From contig CM053796.1 in assembly GCA_028671895.1 (NCBI GenBank), positions 37,570,860 to 37,634,859 of the forward strand: a stretch of 64,000 bases of DNA, given 5' to 3'. Positions 52,488-64,000 of the stretch are shown here, in pieces. The translations under genes and the position numbers were made by a program. The notes under the pieces were generated by a model. The model searched no databases, was not told where the DNA came from, and saw nothing but the letters and a program-made list of their open reading frames with translations. This DNA comes from Oenanthe sinensis. Taxonomy: Eukaryota; Streptophyta; Magnoliopsida; Apiales; Apiaceae. Within the stretch, counting starts at the first letter, position 1. Each line of letters starts with the position of its first letter.

Positions 52488-54356
52488 CGATATTTAAATA
52501 GCTGGCACCTAAAAAGAAAATACAAACTAGCTGAAAACAACAAAAGGAATACTGCAGTTTGAATACATAAGAGTTCCACAAGATTGACCCTACACATAAT
52601 AATGGCTTATTATGGGCTCTGAAATTATTATTCACTAGTTTATAAACAACAAAGCTGTGTGACAAAGATATACACGTTCCAGCCAAGATGCAGACACTCT
52701 ACTTTCCTTAGACCTTAGATATGCTAACTCTAACTTTTTTTGTATGCTTCTGAGTTCTGACTCTTTACATTTACCATTTTGCATGTTGCATGATCCTCCT
52801 GCATCATGATTCATTCATCTGATCTAAGATTACAAGTCGACCTTCATTTGTTCAAATACTTATTTTTACAACTCGAATATCAAATCAAATATATCTGGTA
52901 TATCTCAATCGAACTAGGATATGAGGACTGAGGAGGATGAGATATACGCAGAGGCATTAGGACCATTCTTTCGATGTATTTAAACTTTATAAGACTATGT
53001 AATTGTTTTCCAATTTTAACTAAATCATATGTTGATCAACTTGTGTTTGTGAGCTATCTAGACAAGGAGTTTTTGAGTTTGAGTATATAGTTCATACACT
53101 CTAAGCGGGATATATAAATATGGAAAATTGTTTGGTTGTTGCAGAAGAATAAGTCTTGTGTGCATGAGAGTAGTATACAATAAACTGATGCTAGGTTGGC
53201 CTTGCATGTGTTTTATGACTCTCCTGCGTACGAAGGAAATGATGGTCCAGTACTACGTACAGGGATAAGTCTGTATTTATTATGAATGTATGTATAGCAA
53301 ATTTGCAAATATGAATTGCTCCTTTCCTTACCTAGGAGCTAGGACCATTTCTCATTTATTTCTTTCTTTCATATTTCAATTGAGAAAACGTCAACAACAT
53401 CACAAATTATAATATGCTCCAAGTAACTCAAAACTTATCCTAATTTTTTCCCTCTATATGTTGGCAAATACAGTACTAATTAGATGCATTTTCAATTATA
53501 TTACTTTTTTATTTCGATATTTCTGAAGCATCCGATTTTTTTGGCTGGGGTAACTGTTGTGAGGTCTCATGATCTGATGATCACACTTCACATAGTGACC
53601 GGAGCATGTGCTTTGTTTTGGGCACAAACGGTGGAATGGTAAACAAATTATTCTTTTTTAATCTAAATGAGTCACACGAACGAACGGTGTAAATTATTAG
53701 CAAGTTTAGGAAAATCAAACCTATAACTCATCAATTCATCATACACCAGGACTTGAAAATGTTGCTTACTTTATATTTTTTATTAGTCACATCGCTTACT
53801 TTTGCAGAAGATATATAAAAAGGAGGTATATATTTATTTATAAAAGCAGAGCATGCAAGAAACTACTGGCCGGTGACATTGCTAGTTTCGGCATTCTCAC
53901 GATAGTAAAATATATTAATAGTAAAGAATATTATGTGTATTTATTTTTAGGTGACATATTATTTATAATATTATATATAAAAAATTATTATTTATAATAT
54001 TAAAATTTATATTCTGTTTATTGTAATTAATGTAATAACTTTTTTATTTAATTCACATTTTAATCACTATATTTATATTATATATGCTTACTTTGATTCC
54101 AATAAATATTTATCAAAATAAAAATCGAATGAAAAATTCTCAAAAAATTAATTGAAATAGATGAAATTTATATAAATATATAAAAATGTAAAATTTAGTA
54201 TTATAAATAATAATTTTAAAAATGTAGTATTACAAATAATATGTCGGTCAAAGTATAAATGTACATAATTGACTTTACATTTCTTTTATAAATCACGATG
54301 CAATTAACGATAAAAGGGAACATTGTGAACATTTTACTTTGTACCAGTGTACTGAG
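52488..54356. other. Non-coding spacer
   Basis: No gene recognised. AT-rich with scattered short ORFs. No clear transposon ends were seen in this part. Confidence 0.4.
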
Positions 54357-54595
54357 CAGTGGCGGACCTATATTGGGCCTAACATATGTCTTGGTTCCTC
54401 CTGAGTTTTGGATTATAAAGATTATATTACACTAAAATCACATGAAAAAATGTTTGTTCATGTGGTTCTATGGGTTCTATGACTTTGCTTTTATACAAAT
54501 AATCACAGTTCAATTCTCTTTATTTGGATTGTCTCTCAAAAATAAATTTTTTTAGATTTGGTCCACTCTCATTTTCTTAGCTGGGTCCTCCAATG
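54357..54595. mobile_element. Non-autonomous hAT element with perfect 8-bp TSD
   Basis: The left end is CAGTGGCGGACCTA; the reversed right end is CATTGGAGGACCCA. Both flanks carry GTACTGAG (54349-54356 and 54596-54603), an identical 8-bp target duplication as expected for hAT. The element is 239 bp and non-coding. Confidence 0.88.
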
Positions 54596-54603
54596 GTACT
54601 GAG

Positions 54604-57500
54604 CAACTAATATCTGCGTGGTTCCTGCAGAGGAGGAAAAAATTGAAGAAACAAAAAACATGTAATACGGAGTAATCAACATTTCAGATTAAACATTAAA
54701 CTAAAATATTCATATTGCATTCAAATTATTATTTCAACAAGTACGTACTAATTCAGGGTGCATAAAAACAGTTCATAGAATTTCATTTTGAAATCGAAGT
54801 TGTGACAAAAAAATTAACTTTAAATTGTTCAACAACCAATATTTATGTGACCTTATGTTCCGTATTTCAAACAAACAACTAGATTATATAATGTTTATTG
54901 AAATGTATTTGTATGCTTTAGAGATATTCGATTTTTTTTAAAACCCTCCGCACCGGAGGCATAAATACTAATATACATAATGAATTTTACGTTTTTATAT
55001 AAATCATAGAGGTAGAGATGTTACGCTTTGTCTCGACCGTTCCCTTTAGTGTTGGTAACTTGTAAACGAATGGAGTGTAGTTGAATTTTGTCAAATCTAA
55101 ATTAAGTTTGATTTTTTTTTTATTAAATGAATTGAGCCGGTCAAAATTGAGTTTTTTAATCGAACGAAAAGTGATGTTCAAATTTAATCAAATACGAATT
55201 TGTTCACGAATAAATCGAATTGAGCTAAATTCGAACCGAATTCGAGCCGAGTTGAGATGTTTGAATAATTCATATAATTTTTACTCAAATAAACTCAATT
55301 TATAAAATGTAAATTACATAATTTATAATTTCACAACTAAATTGTACTGAAAAAGGTTACAAATGATCCAACCTTCTTTATTTAGTTTTACAAATATAAT
55401 TTTATTTTGTTAATTCTCATTATTAGTTTATTATTAATTATTAAATTTTAGATATCATTTGGAGTTTGATAGATTTTCATTTTCACATCAATTTATAAAT
55501 GTATGAATAATTTAATATATACTCATTTTAAGATTTTCTAACATATAATATTAAATTTAATAAATCAAGATAAAAAATTCAAGATCATATTATTTGTGAT
55601 ATGAAAATCAAAATTATATATAAATTTAAAAATTATACTAGTTGTAATAATAAATTAGATATAATTTTTATTTTAAAATATTTGGATTATATAAAAAACA
55701 ACTAAAATATAGATATATTAATCGTGTCAATGTAAGTTAAATGATTTTTAGTTGAGTTTGAGCCGATTCCCAACGACATGAATTTGAGATAAGTTTGAAC
55801 CGATTCGAATTAAACGACGAGCTCGAGCCGAAGATATATAAAAACTTAATTCACCTTATTTTTTTACCAAATACATTTTTATGTTTCATATAGTACTCAC
55901 TCAAAAAGCAAACCGAGTTAACAAACTTGAACGAATTCGAGTTTTATTTATGAACAAACTTAATTCGCTTGTCATGCATTTTCGAAATATACTTTAATAA
56001 TAATTTTTTACTCATATATTTATCACTAGATTTGTTTTTCAAATTTTACTCATATTTTCAAGAATATTGTCTATTTTATCATTGTCATACCGGATATTTT
56101 TAAAAATATTATCAATCTTATCACTATAGCACTGAATATTTTCTAATAATATTATTTTTATTTTTGACTTACTCAAATTTTAATATAATTATATAGTTAA
56201 AATTATTGTATTTAATTGTTTTTGTAAATTAAAATATTAATTAAATATTTAAAAATAATAATTCTAATTATATAATCAAAAATTTCAAAAACAGAATTTC
56301 CTTGAAAGAAAAATGAGATAGAAAAGAATAGCAACAAAAGTGTTTTCACAGTCAACGCAATAGAAGACCTTTACATTTCAAAACAACCAAACCGCTAAAA
56401 CTATATACATACAGTAAAATAAAAGAGCCTCACAACTCACGAGCCACATTAAATACAACACTACTTGAAAAGTCTTGAGCAACTACTTGTTCATTGTAGT
56501 AAATCTAGTGGTAGTGGGAGCTGTTAATGCAGAACATGGCACGATTATCGAGGTTAATCCCGTAAACAGCCGACCGTTGGAACCACTTTTCTGCTTTCCC
56601 TAAATAATCTTGTTTTAATATTTACTCTTTAAATCTTCTCACCAATTTTCTATTTTTAAAGTTCGGTTGTTTTATTCGATTATCTTGTTACACACTCAAT
56701 CTTATATCTATTTTCAAGATTTTGATTCATAAATACATTTATTTCTTACAATCTATGAGAAAATTCAAATTTATTAAATTTCAAACTTATACATAAATAT
56801 TTGAAATCTAAAATTATGCATTCATTGCTTTTCGATAGTATCTTGTAGAGGATGTTTCAAATCTTTAGTTGAGCACGAAATTATTTTGGATTTCAAATAT
56901 ATAATACAAAATAATTCAAAATATTTAAAGCCAATTATCTTTTTAAATAATATAATTGAAAAGATTAAGGTGACACTTAAAGTTATAAGACCGCCCAAGG
57001 ATTTAAAGAAAAAAAATACTAATAAAGCAAAATGTACTAATTAAATAGGATACTGTATTTAAAAAAGAACGATCTCAACCTCAAAATACATTAATCATCA
57101 TTTTAAATTTTCGTATTTATTATTTATTAAATTTTTAAAAACAAAACAATTATTTTTATGTAAAATCTTTTGGATACATTAAACTTAATAAGTAATGCTA
57201 TATAGAGTATCAATAAATTTAATTTATAACTAAAATCTAGCGAGATTTACCAATAAGATTTCAAATAGGATCCGAGGGAAGCAAAAAACAAAAGCAAGAA
57301 AAAAAGTGACCGTTCCTCGAAATCTGTGCCCATTTTACTCTCTCCCTGGAACCATCCAGACAAAACTAACCCAAGAACTTCAACTTGAACATCTCATCTC
57401 TCATTCATAAACATTTGAAAGTACACCATAAGAACATTTGAACATAAACATATATGATATATATTTAAAGTGAGGGTTGTGTTAAGTTGCAGCAGCAACA
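54604..57500. other. AT-rich spacer upstream of the CHUP1-like gene
   Basis: About 55000-55980 holds many cgaa/cgag-type words (cgaaccgaattcgagccga near 55225), resembling a decayed transposon. A small hairpin CCTCCG-CAC-CGGAGG lies at 54945-54959. The last 200 bp before 57501 should contain the promoter and leader. No gene seen. Confidence 0.45.
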
Positions 57501-60500
57501 ATGGTTGCTGGTAAAGTAAAAGCAGCTATTGGCTTACAAAAATCTCAACCAATTCCACCACCTTCACCAACACCATCACCATCACCTAGCTCTGCCAAAG
57601 TTCAAAAAAGCGCCTCATTCTCACGCTCATTCGGCGGTTATTTTCCTCGATCTTCCGCGCAAGTGCAGCCTCGACCACCGGATGTGGCACAACTCATCCG
57701 GTTAGTCGAGGACTTGCGCGAAAGGGAATCGAGGTTAAAAACCGAGCTGCTGGAAAAGAAACTATTAGAAGAATCGGTTGCAATTTTACCGGTTTTGGAA
57801 GGGGAGATTACGAGAAAAGATGCCGAGATCGAATCACAAAATAAGAAGATTCATTGTTTGGAGAGCGAGAATGAGAGGTTAAGACGGGAAATGGAGAACT
57901 TGCGTTGCAAGTTATCGCAACAGAGGGAGGAAAATGAGGAGAATATTAAAATTTTGGAAGATCAGATTTCCGCGTTGAAAAAAGCAGCACATTTCTCCCA
58001 AGAGATGGTAGCGTCGCAAAGATTTCATTCGAGTTCGATGAAAAATTTGAAAAAAAGTGGTTCGCTTATTGAGCATTATAATTTTAATAAAAATGAGATC
58101 GAGGTACAAAAAATAAAAGATAAAGCCGCACAATTCTCCGAAGAGATGACAGAAGTGACTGAAATAGTTTCGGTTCCAGCAAGATCTCGTGTTCCGAGAG
58201 TTCCAAAGCCTCCTCCGAAACCTACACTTATAATTTCGCAAGCTACTAATGTTTCTATGAGTCCATTATCGCCTTCATCTTCCAACTCTTCATCTTCTAG
58301 CTCGCTCTCGGAGTGTGCAGAGTGTGCAATCAGTGAAATGTCAGTAGTTAAACCTCCTGCACCTCCACCGCCGCCACCGCCACCACCTAAGCCTGTTTTT
58401 AAGGTGCCTACTAAGTCTGCACCGCCTCCTCCACCACCACCGCCAATGAAAGGAGCGAAGAATGGGGCTCAGAAGGTGAGGAGAGTACCGGAAGTTGTCG
58501 AGTTTTATCATTCTTTAATGCGGAGAGATTCACGGAGAGATTCAGGTAATGGTGCGGCGGCTGAAGTGGCAGCAACGGCCAATGCCAGGGATATGATTGG
58601 GGAGATTGAGAACCGGTCCACACATTTGCTTGCAGTAAGTTTTAATTTTACTGTTTGTGTTTTTTTTTATACTGTTGTTATAGATAGTGAAATGGACTAG
58701 ACTTTGCTGTTAGGTAAAATCTTTATTGGTACCCCTGTAGATAAGACATTGTTTAGATTTGAAAATCTTGATGGGGTAAAGCAAAAAGTTGTGGATTTTA
58801 CTGAAGAAAAAAAGCTGGTGATTTTGACATTTCAGTGCTAACTTATTGAAATGATTCTAGAAAAAATCTTTGAGCTAAGATTTGGGTAAAAGATTTTACC
58901 ATCGATTGTGCTATTTTTATATATGTACTATAATTATTTTTTAATTTCAATCTATATTAGATATTAAGTATAATAAAGTGCACATGAATTTGTGTTTTTT
59001 ATTGTTTTTTTTATATAATTTGCAAAATTTTCAATCCATTAGAATTTCAAGCAAAAACCGAAATTTAAACCTCATTTAGTAATAAGATTATCATGTTTGT
59101 GTTTTGTAATTACAGATTAAGACAGATGTAGAGACACAAGGTGATTTCATTAGGTTCTTGATCAAAGAAGTTGAGAATGCTGCTTTTACGGATATTCAAG
59201 ATGTTGTGCCTTTTGTGAAATGGCTTGATGATGAGCTATCTTACTTGGTAAATTCTTTGGCTCAAATTGATGGATCCCCCAATTAAAGCGGTTTTTAGAG
59301 ATTTTTTTTTTTATAATTGAGAATGATTTTTATTGGCAGGTTGACGAGAGAGCAGTGCTTAAGCATTTTGAATGGCCGGAGCACAAAGCTGATACGCTTA
59401 GAGAAGCAGCATTTGGGTTTTCTGATCTCAAGAAGCTGGAATCTGAGGTGTCCTCTTTTAGAGACGATCCTCGACAACATTGTGCTCCAGCCCTAAAGAA
59501 AATGCAAGCTTTATTTGAAAAGTATGGTTGTGTTTCTAGAATGGTTGTTGATATTTGACTTGCTGTGCCATTACTGTCTAGATTAGTATTAATGATGGTT
59601 GTGATTGCAGATTAGAGCATGGAGTCTACAACCTGTCGAGAATGAGAGAATCAGCTGCAAATCGATACAAAGGATTTCAAATTCCAATGGACTGGATGAT
59701 GGATACTGGTTATGTTACTCAGGTATATACTTTAACTTTCTAGCTCTGTTAATTTTAATACACAATTACCATGCAACTCTTGTACACTATATCCTCTTTA
59801 TGGTCTCACCTCTTCCCGATTGTGCCTTTGAATGTAAATTTTGCTTGCAAGATTCACGGCAAGCACCAGAAAATTTATGGCTGTAAAATGTTTCATCAAG
59901 ACGAAGAGAAAATTAATATCTCATGGCTTCATTATGTCTCAATAAAATGAGAAGAATGTTAAATACCCGACATAATCACCTGTAAACAAAAATTGTAGTA
60001 GCATGAGTAGACCAATAATATGGCACGAGGCGTGGAGCCAACAAATTAGAAATTTATGAACCCCACCTACCCTAGCAGTCACGGGGAGCCCTTATGTCAT
60101 GTTAAATACACAGAGGTGGTTTATTAGGTGGTCCTGTGAGGTGAGTGTCATAATTGATAAATCTTGAGGTGAGTGTAATAAAGAAATTTGAATGATTTTA
60201 CAATGACAAAAAATGTTAATATTTTCCTAATTCGTTTTGTCGTAACTGGCCATTAAAGTTTGGGTCTCTAAGATATATCTATGTTTGTCTTCATTACTGT
60301 TATATATACTTAGGTTAGTGAGTGAATTTAGGTTTAGATTCTCAGTGTTGACCTTTTACCCATTTGCAAGGATCTAATTAGTACTGTAATCACTTTAATT
60401 ATTCTAGAGAGAGCAGAACAAATTGTAACAGCATTTCCATGTTACTTTTCCTTTTGCCTTCAATCCTCAAACTCTCTTATAAAAATCCTCTTTGTTTCTG

Positions 60501-61322
60501 TGAACTTTCCTACTCTTCTTTTATATTTGGATAAGCAGAACTGTAGAGTTCAGAGAGTCTTTAATTTTATTTTTGAAATGTTGCAACTCTGCGACTCTCT
60601 GAAACACTGCAGTGATTTATATTTGCAGCTCTTTATGAAGCACCAACATTCTATGTATTACTTAGAAATGCAGTCCTTAATGCAACACCGACATACCATA
60701 ATAAATCTGTCATGGTTCAAGATATCTTAAGTTCTTAACTAATGTAACCTTATTGAATAGAAATACAATAATTTCAGATACAAGGGGACAATATGCAGAA
60801 TATTTGGTCCCACTTAAAATTTAATATATAAATCATGATATTATTGGTCTGCATGTTGTGTCATCATCTTTGTATACATGTGTTCTGTTCGATTGAAAAA
60901 GACGCATTTTGGGAAATCATGTCTAATAATTGTATACGTTTATGTTTCCAGATTAAGCTAGCATCTGTAAAATTAGCCATGAAGTACATGAGGAGGGTGT
61001 CTGCAGAGCTTGAAAATGTCGACGGTGGCCCTGAAGAAGAAGAATTGATTGTTCAAGGTGTAAGGTTTGCCTTCCGTGTACATCAGGTAAATGTTATTTT
61101 CAGAACATGTCATAATATTTGTGCATTGTACTCTCAATTGTTTGGCTTGATTATGGTTTGTTGCTGATGTTTGTTATTATGAATCTGCTGCAGTTTGCGG
61201 GTGGTTTTGATGCAGAAACGATGAGGGCGTTTGAGGAACTGAGGGACAAAGCAAGATTATGCCATATACAGTGCCAAAGCCAACAACAGCAAAAATATAT
61301 ATGTAGGTCTACAGCTTGCTAA
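57501..61322 (+). CDS. CHUP1/IPGA1-like protein (coiled coil, polyproline, conserved C-terminal domain)
   Basis: Six exons (57501-58634, 59116-59247, 59340-59521, 59611-59722, 60952-61086, 61194-61322) give 607 residues in one frame. In order: a Pro/Ser-rich N-terminus (residues 18-35), a coiled coil (about 65-170, LIRLVEDLRERESRLKTELL onward), basic and Ser-rich linkers (ten-serine region near 265), and two polyproline runs (about 285-318). The conserved C-terminal domain of the CHUP1 family spans about 330-600 (VVEFYHSLMRRDSRR, DIQDVVPFVKWLDDELSYLV, YVTQIKLASVKLAMKYMRRV). It lacks the long N-terminal chloroplast-envelope part of CHUP1 itself, so it fits the shorter IPGA1-like group. Known relatives act on the cytoskeleton: CHUP1 on chloroplast actin, IPGA1 on cortical microtubules. 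Which of these applies here is not visible. The start has a good context (ACAATGG). Confidence 0.92.
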
Positions 61323-62906
61323 AGAATCTGCAGCAAACTTAGCTTCAGTTGCCGCCACATTTTGTAAAGATAGAAACTATTTAGTAAAATTTTAATACAA
61401 AACGACAATTTGCCGTTGGGCGTTTTTAATTTCTGGATTAGTATAACATTGAAATAATTGGGATGCAACTAAATTCTTAGTGCAACAACTTATAGGGTTT
61501 TAAATTTCTATTATGTTAGTGGAATTTTATGAGTATAAGTATAGATATTCGACATTTCCTTTCAGGCCTAAAACATGCAATTTTCTTAAAATATTTCCGA
61601 GTTTGACAGTTGAACACGTATCTATATTACACTTTTAGATGAGTTCGGATGGAATAGATTAATCATGAGGATTACGTTTGCATGAAAGGTATTGAATCAA
61701 GCCTCTGGAACTTCTTATACTTGTATCTGCTGCCGGGGTCAGTAATCACATATAATGGTCATCTTGAAGTTTAAAAAATGATTTTGATCCAATATCCGTA
61801 GTTGCTAAATTTGACATTGCAACAGTTGCAACTTTGTGCAAGAAGTCCTTTTGTGTAAGCATTGTTATTTGTTAATAAGCAGAATTATTGTTATTTTCAT
61901 TCGAAGAGATGAAGCTACAAATCAATCTAGAAATCCCTCAGACCCCCAGAATTCCCTTATCTCTAGATGTCGAAAAAGTGATATATATGTGTTTTTCTTA
62001 GTATCACAGTCCAGAAAAAGTTTTTATGCTTGATGATTTGGAAATTGTGACTTCATTGAATTACCAAATGCGGAGTGCTTGATAGATAAGCCCACTAGAA
62101 TGCAGTGAACAAGACACTTGAGTTTATAGTTGCAATTCTGAAGAGTGATGACATGAAGAAATTGAATATGGCAACCAATTTTGTAAATAATTTTTTTTAT
62201 CAGAAATGCTCAACTTTCATTCCCCAAAAATTAGTCCAGTCTTTGGAAGAGTACTCTATTAGTTCCATGGACAGGAGTAGAACCTGCAAAAGAATCTGCC
62301 TTCTCGATTTCCTCTGGTAAAAAACTGTGGCTTCATCTCGTGTACCTTTTCTTTCGTGTGTTACAGATTTTATGATTTTTTATTACAAGGGAGAGGGGAG
62401 GGGGTTAGTGAAGCGTTCGGCCTGCTAGAATGCTGAACCAAGGACAAGGACGCTCTGCCTTTGGGCCTTGGGGAGTGATGATTCGTATTCCGTCGCGAGG
62501 GGAGAGTGGAAGGAGTTTTGCCACGAGAATCCTCATATCATGCAATTTAAAGCCTGACTCTCACGCTCGATTGATTGGAGGTTGAACTGATAAATGCTAA
62601 CAAGTAAATGCAGCTAATCATGCGTTTGTCTCATTTCAATGAAACTTCCACAAACAAGCTTCACCAAAATAAACTTAAAAATCATATTCTGTTCTTATTT
62701 CATTTCAGAGCAATTGAATTTGCTTGATCAGTAACTTTACAGTTGATTTTTCTTTCCCTATTCTTCTGCAACAGCCATAGCCAGTTACGTTTCTTCCGGA
62801 CCCATAATTACACAATTGATGGGGGTAAACTGATACAAGTAAAAATCTTATATTGAAAAGGAAACTGAACAATCTATACTTTTGTTTCATATATCTGTCT
62901 GTATGT
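61323..62906. other. Spacer between convergent CHUP1-like and TBL genes
   Basis: Both genes end here, so their 3' UTRs lie within it. A GC-richer patch at about 62385-62540 stands out from the AT-rich surroundings but has no ORF or family motif. The plus-strand ORF at 62105-62320 is unrecognised. Confidence 0.45.
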
Positions 62907-63726
62907 TCACATAACCAGAGCTGCGTATAGAAGTTGATTCCAGGTATCAGGTAATCCAGGGAGGCACCAGTGGCTGCAATCCACTCCAGAATGATCTCCA
63001 CTATAAGCCGATGGATGACCATCTTTCCTTAGCTGGGAAAGTGTTGTGATGTCGAGTAGGTAAACTTGTTTGTTCATTGAACTCAGTACTTTCTTTAAAA
63101 TAAGAGAAGCTGCAGGTTCTCCTGCTGGATATGTTGAACCTGTTAGTGGCCCTAACTCTCCGTAGCAACTTTTTGAAGCTGAACTCCACTCCTTACCCCT
63201 GCATTTACATAATTTTCATAGTGTTACTCATCCTGTGATGATTTAAAACTGCTGTTTATAGTATATTAATGTATGTAATTCAATAAATTTGGAAATCACT
63301 AACTGATAATGTGTTGGAGATATCCCTTGAAAGAAAACCTTTGTTTTGGAAGGGTCAATGTTCGTATCAACCCATCTAGCCCATGTACTTAATCCTTTGT
63401 AAAATGCTGTTAAACGGTCCATGTCTTTCATTACGGTGGTTCCATCTTGCACATAGTCCCATCTGAAGTGGGAAAAATGCATGATTATCATTCTTATGAA
63501 ACTTAATAGTAAAATATGGAAATACACGAATACAAGAGTATGAATCTTACGGTTGGGAATTTCCTGTGTGCGTCCACCAGTGCCAGGTGTTGAATATTAG
63601 CATATCTGCATCCCTCCATGCATTTCCTCCCATAATTGAATCCAATTTCAAAACAGTCCCAATCTTTTCCCGCACCATGTCTACCAAGTAAACCGAATGA
63701 TATAGCATTATTGATACTCCATAGTC
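62907..63726 (-). CDS. TRICHOME BIREFRINGENCE-LIKE (TBL) putative polysaccharide O-acetyltransferase, C-terminal part
   Basis: Three minus-strand exons (63726-63551, 63462-63304, 63198-62907) join in frame to 208 residues plus stop. They cover the C-terminal half of the PC-esterase/DUF231 domain: [71 protein letters not shown] and the catalytic D-x-x-H motif as [16 protein letters not shown]. The N-terminal membrane anchor, TBL domain and GDS motif lie beyond the right edge. The DNA from 63727 to the end reads as intron. TBL proteins are Golgi enzymes that O-acetylate cell-wall polymers; the polymer cannot be told from this part. No frame break seen. Confidence 0.9.
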
Positions 63727-64000
63727 CTGCGTATTGTTTAGTGATAAATATTAGATTAACGTACAATGCTTGAAGAAGATGTCTTCTAATAAAATAGCAA
63801 TGGAATAATTTGCATGGTCAAACAAAAATCCTTTCTCATCAACATGAAGAATTAAGGTTTCATGTTTCCTTAAGGGCAAAGTGGTGTTGTGAGTTCTATT
63901 ATCAAAAAAATAAAATAATTCACTTAGCTGCGTGCTTTTACCCACAGTTAAAATATGTAGATAAGTCATTGATAGCCTAGTGACAAGACTTATTCGCCCT

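Noticed and set aside
62105..62320. 71-codon ORF after the CHUP1-like gene
   Set aside because: No homology recognised, and it lies in the likely shared 3' region of two convergent genes.
63751..63969. 72-codon minus-strand ORF upstream of the TBL exons
   Set aside because: It does not match the TBL family at this point, and an acceptor (ACGCAG) lies just downstream of it, so it is read as intron.

Overview
The window is nuclear DNA of a flowering plant, most likely a core eudicot. It has long AT-rich non-coding stretches, GT-AG introns, plant-only families (GLR, TCP, IQD, CHUP1-like, TBL) and many small non-autonomous transposons. The species cannot be named from sequence alone. Nothing bacterial or viral was seen: no operons, CRISPR arrays, rRNA or tRNA genes.

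Layout, left to right: (1) 15-3348 (+), the 3' part of a clade-II-type glutamate receptor-like channel gene, cut by the left edge. (2) 3349-8175, AT-rich DNA with a Helitron and MITEs. (3) 8176-23984 (+), a complete 23-exon DEAH-box RNA helicase (DHX35/DEAH9 type, 691 aa) with MITEs and a tandem duplication in its introns. (4) 26423-29257 (+), a five-exon IQ67-domain protein of the IQD9/IQD10 type (288 aa). (5) 31135-32406 (-), an intronless CIN/TCP2-like TCP transcription factor with a divergent miR319-like site. (6) 32407-41700, a transposon-rich block. (7) 41762-42768 (-), a decayed YIF1 pseudogene that kept its introns. (8) 44236-45690, a large inverted-repeat element with a Helitron inside one arm. 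(9) 46296-50087 (+), a four-exon CoA-type Nudix hydrolase (283 aa). (10) 50088-57500, more MITEs, including a hAT element with a perfect 8-bp target duplication. (11) 57501-61322 (+), a six-exon CHUP1/IPGA1-like protein (607 aa). (12) 62907-63726 (-), the last three exons of a TRICHOME BIREFRINGENCE-LIKE putative O-acetyltransferase, cut by the right edge.

The genes do not form a pathway; they are ordinary single-function plant genes. From memory, TCP2 (At4g18390), the DEAH9 helicase (At4g18465) and the IPGA1 gene (At4g18570) lie close together on Arabidopsis chromosome 4, so part of this gene order may be ancestral.

I found no convincing new protein system. The most informative structures are the nested Helitron-in-hairpin, whose undisturbed arm preserves the empty insertion site, the repeated copies of the Nudix exon 1/donor region within its first intron, and the alternative acceptor needed to avoid an in-frame stop in the helicase. 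Exon joins were made by hand from splice consensus, reading frame and family resemblance. No alignment or database search was run.
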